From: Salinirussus sp.
Lineage (GTDB): Archaea; Halobacteriota; Halobacteria; Halobacteriales; Haloarculaceae
Reading direction: 5' to 3'
Length of the DNA: 5,214 nt
NCBI GenBank assembly: GCA_028275005.1
Contig: JAQCNN010000198.1
Span: 1 to 5,214 of the forward strand
The position numbers and the translations under genes are program-made. The notes beneath the pieces were generated by a model. The model was not told the DNA's origin, did not search any database, and was given only the letters and a program-made list of their open reading frames with translations. Of this stretch, positions 1-4,578 are shown one piece after another (the stretch's first letter is position 1; every line of letters starts with the position of its first letter).

Positions 1-5
1 TGTGA

Positions 6-78
6 GGGCGGCTAGTTCAGCGGATAGAACGCCTGGTTCCGGACCAGATGGTCGGGGGTTCAAATCCCTCGCCGCCCG
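6..78 (+). tRNA. tRNA-Arg (anticodon CCG)
   Basis: The sequence folds as a full cloverleaf. The 7-bp acceptor GGGCGGC (6-12) pairs with GCCGCCC (71-77), and G78 is the discriminator. The D stem GTTC/GAAC (15-18, 27-30) has a loop containing the GG pair. The anticodon stem is 32-36 with 44-48, and loop TTCCGGA (37-43) puts CCG at 39-41, reading Arg codon CGG. The variable loop is 5 nt. The T stem is 54-58 with 66-70, including one G-T pair, and the loop is TTCAAAT (59-65). The outermost anticodon-stem pair is a C32-A48 mismatch. There is no intron after the anticodon and no encoded CCA. The A after GG in the D loop and C at the middle anticodon position fit arginine identity. Only 5 nt of upstream sequence is visible, so its promoter is outside the window. 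Confidence 0.96.
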
Positions 79-80
79 CT
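57..80 (+). repeat. tRNA 3'-end direct repeat, copy 1 (inside tRNA-Arg)
   Basis: This 24-bp segment covers the last bases of the T stem 5' strand, the T loop, the T stem 3' strand, the acceptor 3' strand, the discriminator and two flanking bases. It is identical to 165-188. After it, both copies continue into a similar CTGCGA string with a two-base length difference. The 3' half of a tRNA gene is the classical target of archaeal tyrosine integrases, so this copy would be the attachment half that restores the tRNA. Confidence 0.85.
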
Positions 81-83
81 TTT
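80..83 (+). terminator. Short T-tract after the tRNA gene
   Basis: Four T residues begin two bases after the discriminator base, the kind of short U-run at which archaeal RNA polymerase can stop. There is no hairpin apart from the tRNA itself. The downstream repeat copy lacks this run: it reads CTCTCTGCGA where the tRNA flank reads CTTTTCCTGCGA. Confidence 0.35.
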
Positions 84-118
84 CCTGCGAACGAAGTGAG
101 CAGTGAAAAGCAACGCAA

Positions 119-129
119 GAGGATTTGAA
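119..129 (-). repeat. Inverted T-arm fragment
   Basis: On the minus strand this reads TTCAAATCCTC, which matches the tRNA T loop and 3' T stem (TTCAAATCCCTC, 59-70 and 167-178) apart from one missing C. It lies between the two direct copies and could pair with either. It could be a rearranged tRNA remnant or part of a small intergenic repeat family. The match is short but lies in a region already rich in tRNA-derived sequence. Confidence 0.55.
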
Positions 130-164
130 ATAGAGAACGCCGAGCGACAGCGAGATGTTCGCGT

Positions 165-188
165 GGTTCAAATCCCTCGCCGCCCGCT
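165..188 (+). repeat. tRNA 3'-end direct repeat, copy 2 (att-like)
   Basis: This is an exact 24-bp copy of 57-80, exactly 108 bp downstream. The rest of the tRNA is not repeated: bases upstream (GTTCGCGT) do not match the anticodon side. An isolated tRNA 3' end beside an intact tRNA is the usual mark left by site-specific integration or by a decayed element. No integrase gene fits into the 84 bp between copies, so if an element was here, almost all of it has gone. Slippage or local duplication is an alternative. Confidence 0.75.
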
Positions 189-337
189 CTCTGCGACGGA
201 CAGACAGCAGATCGACGCGGTTTGAGCCCCATGGGATGAGCACAGCGAGTCTCGCCCGGTTTTCGAGACGCGACGTCGCCGGCGGGGCGGTGTGTCGCTC
301 GTCGGCAACGGTGTGTGGCGGCCCGGAGGCGACGGCG
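189..337. other. Non-coding stretch between tRNA repeat and amidase-like gene
   Basis: No convincing gene is present. Short open frames here are antisense to tRNA-derived sequence or carry no recognisable protein signature. It contains a perfect 10-bp palindrome GCGACGTCGC (270-279), a short T-run at 260-263, and a T-arm-like string GGTTTGAGCCCC (219-230) that is not part of a cloverleaf. The minus-strand gene ends at 338, so this is its 3' flank. No clear T-rich terminator is visible on the minus strand. Confidence 0.6.
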
Positions 338-1423
338 TCAGGAGTCTCGCTGGTGTGAGGGGCGGACCCAGATGTCCCGGTCGACCATGTCCTGGATGCG
401 GGACTCGGTGACCTCCTCGGCGTAGGTGTCGTGGTCGACCGGCTGACGGTCCTGCCAGAGATTTTTCGGGTACAGGTCACGGTCGTAGATCACCTGACAG
501 TACTCCGTTCGGAGGTCCTTCAGCCAGTTGGTCAGCGGCGACTCGACACGGTGCTCACGGAGCCGCTCGATGTCGACCACACCGGCCGTGTACGAGGAGC
601 CGGCGCCGTACTCGTGTTCGGCGACAATGTCACCGGTGTAATCGACGACCATCGAGCCGCCACCGAACGTGTCGACGGGGGTCTCGGCGTCGGGGGAGAC
701 GTGGTAGGTGCCGAGGTTCGGAGCGACCACGTACATCGTGTTGTCGAGGGCACGGGCACGGTTCTGGACCTCCCAACTCCCGCTGGCGACCAGCGGCTCC
801 GGGCAGGCGATCCGGCACATGACCTCGGCACCGTTCATCGCCAGGCCGCGGGCGTACTCCGGGTAGGCCCCCTCGATGGCGAGCGAGATACCGATGCGGC
901 CGATCTCGGTGTCAGCGACCGGAAAGAGGTCGTCGAGTTCCGCGCCGTGGTGCTCCACCCAGTCGTCCCAGACGTCGTGTGGGGTGACCGAGCGCTCGAC
1001 CGGGAGCAGGGGTGTCAGTTTGCGGTGTTTGTGGACCAGCTCCCCGTCGGGGCTGAGAATAAAGGCGGTGTTGTAGAACTTCTCGGGGTACTCCGGGGCC
1101 TTCTCCTTTGCCGAGGCGACGATGTACGTCCCGAACTCCTTTGCGTACTCGCCGAGCTGTTCGGTCTCCCGGCCCGGGATATCGACCGCGATCTCCTCGC
1201 GGTACGTGGTGTGGTCCATATCCATGATCTCGTCGGTGAACCCCTGGAGCGCCCCCTCGGGGATGACCACCAGCTTGACCGGCAGTTCCATGCCGCTGAG
1301 CCACGTCGCGCCGGACATCGCCTCGTGGATGTGCTCGAGGTTGTGCTGAATGTCGTCGCGGGTCTCTGCGCCCCAGACTGTCGGCGATAGCCCGACGGCG
1401 GTGTACTGGTCGATGTGAGACAC
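338..1423 (-). CDS. Amidase/nitrilase-superfamily protein lacking the catalytic Cys
   Basis: The protein has 361 residues and the carbon-nitrogen hydrolase fold signature, closest in pattern to the aliphatic amidase/formamidase branch. Active enzymes of that branch hydrolyse amides to acid and ammonia in the cytoplasm. Seen: the catalytic Glu region VVIPEGALQGF (Glu56), the catalytic Lys region HKHRKLTP (Lys135), and a second acidic residue eight positions later (Glu143), the same spacing as the accessory Glu of aliphatic amidases. The nucleophile region reads GISLAIEGAYPEYARGLAMN, where amidases have ICDDGNYPE; the Cys position is Ala182 (codon 878-880). Cys203 and Cys207 lie some 20-25 residues later and do not align with it. 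I chose GTG at 1423 because family similarity starts just after it and a TATA-like tract lies 25-33 nt upstream, fitting a leaderless transcript. The frame stays open to an ATG at 1588, but those 55 extra residues look non-coding. It is divergent from the aldehyde dehydrogenase. Fold assignment is firm; activity and substrate are unknown, and a non-hydrolytic role is possible. Confidence 0.88.
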   Translation of the reverse strand: MSHIDQYTAVGLSPTVWGAETRDDIQHNLEHIHEAMSGATWLSGMELPVKLVVIPEGALQGFTDEIMDMDHTTYREEIAVDIPGRETEQLGEYAKEFGTYIVASAKEKAPEYPEKFYNTAFILSPDGELVHKHRKLTPLLPVERSVTPHDVWDDWVEHHGAELDDLFPVADTEIGRIGISLAIEGAYPEYARGLAMNGAEVMCRIACPEPLVASGSWEVQNRARALDNTMYVVAPNLGTYHVSPDAETPVDTFGGGSMVVDYTGDIVAEHEYGAGSSYTAGVVDIERLREHRVESPLTNWLKDLRTEYCQVIYDRDLYPKNLWQDRQPVDHDTYAEEVTESRIQDMVDRDIWVRPSHQRDS

Positions 1424-1447
1424 TGTACCCGCCACATCGGACGGCTG

Positions 1448-1456
1448 AAATAAAAA
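1448..1456 (-). promoter_or_regulatory. TATA-like tract for the amidase-like gene, possibly bidirectional
   Basis: The minus strand reads TTTTTATTT, 25-33 nt upstream of the chosen GTG at 1423. This is about the spacing expected for an archaeal TATA box on a leaderless or near-leaderless mRNA. It is the only AT-rich tract in the divergent intergenic region. Read on the plus strand as GAAATAAAAAG it could also drive the aldehyde dehydrogenase with a leader of roughly 120 nt. This is inference from sequence and spacing only. Confidence 0.55.
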
Positions 1457-1476
1457 GTGCGAGGGAGTCGCCACGG

Positions 1477-1512
1477 CGGCCCCCAGGGTGTGGGAACCGA
1501 AGATGGGGGCCG
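1477..1512. repeat. GC-rich inverted repeat in the divergent intergenic region
   Basis: CGGCCCCC (1477-1484) is the exact inverse of GGGGGCCG (1505-1512), separated by 20 nt. The heptamer GGGGGCC recurs in direct orientation at 1532-1538. These lie between the AT-rich tract and the aldehyde dehydrogenase start, where an operator could act, but C/G runs are common in such GC-rich DNA. Regulatory function is speculative. Confidence 0.3.
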
Positions 1513-1588
1513 ACAGCCAGTCACGGCAGCCGGGGGCCACACGGACCACCCCGGTCTCGTGGGTCACACTGAAGACGGTCAGGACCAC

Positions 1589-1593
1589 AGGTG
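1589..1593 (+). promoter_or_regulatory. Shine-Dalgarno-like site for the aldehyde dehydrogenase
   Basis: AGGTG ends 7 nt before the ATG at 1601 and matches the core of the archaeal anti-Shine-Dalgarno complement GGAGGTG. It decides between this ATG and the longer open frame beginning at 1457, and suggests a leadered mRNA. No TATA-like sequence is seen 25-30 nt before the ATG, which also argues against a leaderless transcript. Confidence 0.5.
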
Positions 1594-1600
1594 TACGTAC

Positions 1601-3139
1601 ATGGGGACCGACGACACAGTGACCGACGGAGTCACCGACGTTCCGGTCGAGCAGCCGACAACCGACCCCGACGACCTCGGGTTGGCGCCCGAGACCGGGT
1701 GGAACGCACTCTACATCGACGGGGAGTGGGTGCCTGCCGGCGACCGGGACACCTACCCGATGGTCGACCCGTCGACGCAGGAACAGATGGGTGAGACCCC
1801 GGTAGGGACGGCCGCTGATGTAGATACGGCCTACGAGGCCGCGGCAGCCGCCCAGCCCGCCTGGGCCGAGCGCACGCCGGACGACCGCGCGGGGCTGCTC
1901 GAGGACGCCCGGAACGTCCTGGAGTCGTACACCGAGGAGTTACTGCTGCTCTTCGCGCGGGAGTGTGGCGGAACAGGGCTGAAAGGCGGGTTCGAACTCG
2001 ACCTGGCACAGAAGATCGCACACCGGAGTGAGGGGTTGGCCTTCGAGATGAGCGGTCAGCACAAGCCCGCACTCGTCGAGGACAAGGAGACACAGGTTCG
2101 GCGGAACCCGGTCGGCGTCGTCGGGGTGATCACCCCGTGGAACTTCCCGCTGTATCTCTCGATGCGGGTCGTTGCGCCGGCGCTCGCGACCGGCAACGCC
2201 GTTGTGCTCAAGCCCGCCGAGGACACCCCCCTGCTGGGCGGGTCAGTCATCGCGCGGGCCTTCGAGGAGGCGGGGCTGCCCGACGGCCTGCTGAACGTCG
2301 TCACCGGGACCGGGGAGACGACCGGCGATGCGGTCGCCTCACACCCGACGCCACGGGTGCTCTCCTTTACCGGCTCCTCGGAGGTGGGTCGAACCGTCGG
2401 ACAGAACGCGGTTGCCGAGTTCACCGCCCCGTCGCTTGAGTTGGGGGGGAACAACGCACACATCGTCACCGCCGAGGCGGACATCGACTGGGCTATCGAC
2501 GCGGGCGTGTTCGGCTCGTTCACACACCAGGGTCAGGAGTGTATCAGCATCAACCGGCACATCGTTCACGAGTCACACTACGACGAGTACGTGCAGCGGT
2601 TAGCCGAGCGGGCAGCACAGCTCCCTGTGGGGGACCCAAAGTCCGAGGACACTGTTGTCGGCCCTGTCATAAACAGTGACCAGCGCGACAAGATCGAGGC
2701 GTTCGTCGAGGAGTCGGTCGCCGCGGGTGCAACGGTCGTGGCCGGGGGCGGTGTCGATGGGCTGTTCGTCCAGCCCACCGTCCTGTCAGGGGTGACAAAC
2801 GAGATGCCGACCGCGTGCAACGAGCACTTCGGCCCGATTGCGCCGGTCATCCCCTACGAGGACGAGGCCGAGGCACTCGCGATGGCGAACGACACGGAGT
2901 ACGGGCTGTCCGGGTCTGTCCACTCGACTGACCTGTCGAAGGCAAAACGGATCGCTGAGGGGCTAGAGACTGGGATGGTACACATCAACGACCAACCGCT
3001 CAACGACCACGCACACACACCGTTTGGCGGCGTCGGCGCCTCCGGCCTGGGCCGGTACAACAACGAGGCCATCCTCCGGGAGTTCACCGAGACAAAGTGG
3101 GTTTCCGTCCAGCGCGAGCCCCGGGACTACCCCTACTGA
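1601..3139 (+). CDS. NAD(P)-dependent aldehyde dehydrogenase
   Basis: The 512-residue protein is a complete aldehyde dehydrogenase that oxidises an aldehyde to its carboxylic acid in the cytoplasm. All key motifs are present: PWNFP with Asn181 (oxyanion hole), VVLKPAED with Lys204 (cofactor binding), FTGSSEVGR (Rossmann loop), LELGGNN with Glu280 (general base), GQECIS with the nucleophile Cys314, and EHFGP with Glu408. The C-terminal region (HINDQPLNDHAHTPFGGVG, then EFTETKWVSVQ) resembles benzaldehyde, vanillin and related aryl-aldehyde dehydrogenases, so an aromatic or arylalkyl aldehyde is a reasonable but unproven substrate. About 35 residues rich in Asp and Thr precede the usual first strand (ALYIDGEWV), longer than typical. 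Start ATG 1601 is supported by an upstream AGGTG and by the lack of family similarity further upstream. The gene is divergent from the amidase-like gene and convergent with the thiolase, so it is probably transcribed alone. No defects are seen. Confidence 0.95.
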   Translation: MGTDDTVTDGVTDVPVEQPTTDPDDLGLAPETGWNALYIDGEWVPAGDRDTYPMVDPSTQEQMGETPVGTAADVDTAYEAAAAAQPAWAERTPDDRAGLLEDARNVLESYTEELLLLFARECGGTGLKGGFELDLAQKIAHRSEGLAFEMSGQHKPALVEDKETQVRRNPVGVVGVITPWNFPLYLSMRVVAPALATGNAVVLKPAEDTPLLGGSVIARAFEEAGLPDGLLNVVTGTGETTGDAVASHPTPRVLSFTGSSEVGRTVGQNAVAEFTAPSLELGGNNAHIVTAEADIDWAIDAGVFGSFTHQGQECISINRHIVHESHYDEYVQRLAERAAQLPVGDPKSEDTVVGPVINSDQRDKIEAFVEESVAAGATVVAGGGVDGLFVQPTVLSGVTNEMPTACNEHFGPIAPVIPYEDEAEALAMANDTEYGLSGSVHSTDLSKAKRIAEGLETGMVHINDQPLNDHAHTPFGGVGASGLGRYNNEAILREFTETKWVSVQREPRDYPY

Positions 3140-3187
3140 GCCCTGCCTGCCACGCCGCCGGGCCCGGTTCCGACTGCACGCACAGAG

Positions 3188-3201
3188 CCCTCGCCGCCCG
3201 C
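3188..3201 (+). repeat. 14-bp match to the tRNA-Arg 3' end
   Basis: CCCTCGCCGCCCGC is identical to 66-79 and 174-187, covering the T stem 3' strand, acceptor 3' strand and discriminator of the tRNA. The match does not extend on either side. A 14-mer match is unlikely by chance in 5 kb of random sequence, but this string is low-complexity and C-rich, so chance in a haloarchaeal genome is not excluded. With 165-188 it would enclose both the amidase-like and aldehyde dehydrogenase genes. Confidence 0.4.
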
Positions 3202-3291
3202 CCATTTCGGCTGTGGCCCGCTCACGGACTGTGCTATCCAGGACCATTCTACCGTCCGGGTCGCAGCCTCCGTCCACACGGGGCGCTCCGG

Positions 3292-3308
3292 CTCTCGAGA
3301 GAAGAAAC
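3292..3308 (-). terminator. Weak candidate terminator after the thiolase
   Basis: On the minus strand, 17 nt after the thiolase stop, comes the pyrimidine tract TTTCTTCTCTC running into the perfect palindrome CTCTCGAGAG (3292-3301). Archaeal termination prefers T-rich tracts. This one is broken by C residues and the palindrome follows rather than precedes it, so support is weak. Confidence 0.25.
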
Positions 3309-3324
3309 GCCGTTGTCGGAGGCG

Positions 3325-4461
3325 CTAGTTCGGCAGCTTGAATTCGATTGCCGCGCCCTGGCCGAAGCCGACACACTCGGTGGCGACCCCGCGGTCGACG
3401 GCCTCGCGGTTCATCTCGTGAACCAGCGTCACGGGCAGGCGGGCACCCGAACAGCCAAGCGGGTGACCGATCGAGATGGCGCCGCCGTTGACGTTGAGGA
3501 TGTCGTCGTCGATCCCGAGTTCGCGCTTCGAGGCGATGACCTGGCTCGCGAAAGCCTCGTTGAGTTCGACCAGACCGTAGTCGTCGATCTCGGTGCCGGC
3601 CCGCTCGAGCAGTCCCTCGGTCGCGGGGATCGGTCCGATACCCATGACCGTGGGGTCGACGCCGTGGACGTGGTGGGTGCCAACCTCGGCGAGGACGTCG
3701 AGGTCGTGTTCCTCCGCGAGGGTCTCACTCGTGATTAGCACGCCGGCCGCGCCGTCGGAGATCTGTGAGGCGTTGCCCGGCGTGACCGTGCCGTCCTCGC
3801 GGAAGACCGTCGGCAGGCCGGCAAGCGTCTCCATGTCGGTGTTCGGGCGGATCCCCTGGTCGTTCTCGACGGTCTCCTCGCCGTTGTCGACCGGGACGAT
3901 CTCCTCGGCGAACCTCCCGCTCTCGGTGGCCTCCTGGGCGCGCTGGTGGCTGCGCATCGCGTATTCGTCCTGTTCCTCGCGGGTGACACCGTACTCCTCG
4001 GCGACCTTCTCGGCGGTCTGGCCCATCGGGAGGTTCTCCATCCCGTAGCGCTCGTCGAGGCCAGGGTACATCTCGCCGGAGCCCCCGCCCATCTTCACGC
4101 GACTCATACTCTCGACGCCGCCGGCGACGATAGCCTGGCGGGTGCCCGCACGGACCTGGTCTGCGGCCTGGATGATCGCCTGTGCCGAGGAGGCACACTG
4201 GCGGTCGACCGTGGTCCCGGGGACCTCCTCGCCGAGCTCGGAGAACATGGCGATCTGACGGGCGATGTTGGTCGACTGTTCGTCACGCTGTTGGGCACAG
4301 CCCCAGACGACGTCCTCGACTTCCTCGCCGGTGAGCCCGGTGCGGGCGAGCATCTCGTCGACCAGCGGGATCGACAGGTCCTCGCTTCGGACGTCCGCGA
4401 AGACACCGTCCTCTGTGCCTTGCGGTGTTCGCACCGCTTCGACGATGACTGGCGTGTTCAT
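3325..4461 (-). CDS. Thiolase (acetyl-CoA C-acyltransferase type)
   Basis: The 378-residue protein is a thiolase. It cleaves 3-ketoacyl-CoA with CoA to acetyl-CoA and a shortened acyl-CoA, or runs in reverse on acetyl-CoA. Residues seen: nucleophile Cys89 in DRQCASSAQAI, the GGVESMS motif (114-120), NEAF (301-304), His333 in GHPLGCSGAR, and the second catalytic Cys363 in ECVGFGQG. The last motif has Phe where many thiolases have Gly. Having both cysteines and His separates it from archaeal SCP2-type thiolase homologues and HMG-CoA synthase. Length is close to the family norm of about 390. I prefer ATG 4461 because MNTPVIVEAVRTP is the usual thiolase beginning and AGGGTG sits 5 nt upstream; an in-frame GTG at 4482 would add seven residues. 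It follows the hydroxyacyl-CoA dehydrogenase on the same strand with a 117-nt gap, so cotranscription is likely but an own promoter is possible. Chain-length preference cannot be read from the sequence. Confidence 0.95.
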   Translation of the reverse strand: MNTPVIVEAVRTPQGTEDGVFADVRSEDLSIPLVDEMLARTGLTGEEVEDVVWGCAQQRDEQSTNIARQIAMFSELGEEVPGTTVDRQCASSAQAIIQAADQVRAGTRQAIVAGGVESMSRVKMGGGSGEMYPGLDERYGMENLPMGQTAEKVAEEYGVTREEQDEYAMRSHQRAQEATESGRFAEEIVPVDNGEETVENDQGIRPNTDMETLAGLPTVFREDGTVTPGNASQISDGAAGVLITSETLAEEHDLDVLAEVGTHHVHGVDPTVMGIGPIPATEGLLERAGTEIDDYGLVELNEAFASQVIASKRELGIDDDILNVNGGAISIGHPLGCSGARLPVTLVHEMNREAVDRGVATECVGFGQGAAIEFKLPN

Positions 4462-4466
4462 GGTTG

Positions 4467-4472
4467 CACCCT
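4467..4472 (-). promoter_or_regulatory. Shine-Dalgarno-like site for the thiolase
   Basis: The minus strand reads AGGGTG, ending 5 nt before the ATG at 4461. It lies inside the short extension that a GTG start at 4482 would translate, so it favours the ATG. No TATA-like tract is apparent 25-30 nt before either start, which fits translation from an mRNA shared with the upstream gene. Confidence 0.45.
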
Positions 4473-4544
4473 GATTAGTCACGGCGTGGACGTAACCCTC
4501 ACCGGAAAGGGGCCAGTCTTGCCGTCTACCCGACGAGGTCCGGT

Positions 4545-4558
4545 GGCCGGGAACGGCC
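4545..4558 (-). other. Small hairpin in the dehydrogenase-thiolase gap
   Basis: GGCCG (4545-4549) and CGGCC (4554-4558) form a 5-bp stem with a 4-nt loop, beginning 21 nt after the dehydrogenase stop on the minus strand. No T-run follows directly; a short TTT occurs only some 35-40 nt further on. It could be an mRNA processing or attenuating structure, or a chance product of high GC content. Confidence 0.2.
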
Positions 4559-4578
4559 GTCTGTCGGGGCGAGCGCGC

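Larger units (their letters stand above)
3140..3324. other. Convergent intergenic region
   Basis: These 185 bp separate the stops of the aldehyde dehydrogenase and the thiolase. I see no gene. It holds a perfect palindrome CCGGGCCCGG (3158-3167) about 18 nt after the aldehyde dehydrogenase stop, a 14-bp match to the tRNA 3' end (3188-3201), and the CTCTCGAGAG palindrome next to a pyrimidine tract near the thiolase stop. There is no strong T-run for termination on the plus strand. Confidence 0.6.

Noticed and set aside
219..230. GGTTTGAGCCCC, resembling a tRNA T-arm
   Set aside because: No acceptor, D or anticodon arm surrounds it, and it differs from the tRNA-Arg T loop at several bases; probably chance or a very degraded fragment.
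17..232. Minus-strand 71-residue open frame containing the string AGGEGFEP twice
   Set aside because: It is antisense to the tRNA and its repeated 3' end; the duplicated peptide simply reflects the DNA direct repeat. It has no protein signature of its own.
431..1390. 319-residue plus-strand open frame opposite the amidase-like gene
   Set aside because: It is a shadow frame caused by high GC content. The opposite strand carries clear family motifs, while this frame is Val/Asp/Arg-rich without a recognisable domain.
1424..1588. 55-residue N-terminal extension of the amidase-like protein from ATG 1588
   Set aside because: It would run through the TATA-like tract and nearly reach the divergent gene. 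The extra residues show no family similarity, and GTG 1423 is well placed for a leaderless start.
1457..1600. 48-residue N-terminal extension of the aldehyde dehydrogenase from ATG 1457
   Set aside because: It would overlap the extended opposite frame and the promoter region, and is Gly/His/Arg-rich, unlike the acidic protein that follows. AGGTG before ATG 1601 supports the shorter form.
2056..2523. 155-residue minus-strand open frame inside the aldehyde dehydrogenase gene
   Set aside because: It is a shadow of a strongly supported coding sequence, Ser/Thr/Pro-rich and without a domain.
3097..3738. 213-residue plus-strand open frame spanning the convergent gap and the thiolase 3' end
   Set aside because: Most of it is antisense to conserved thiolase sequence; the remainder is Arg/Pro/Ala-rich like other GC-rich shadow frames.
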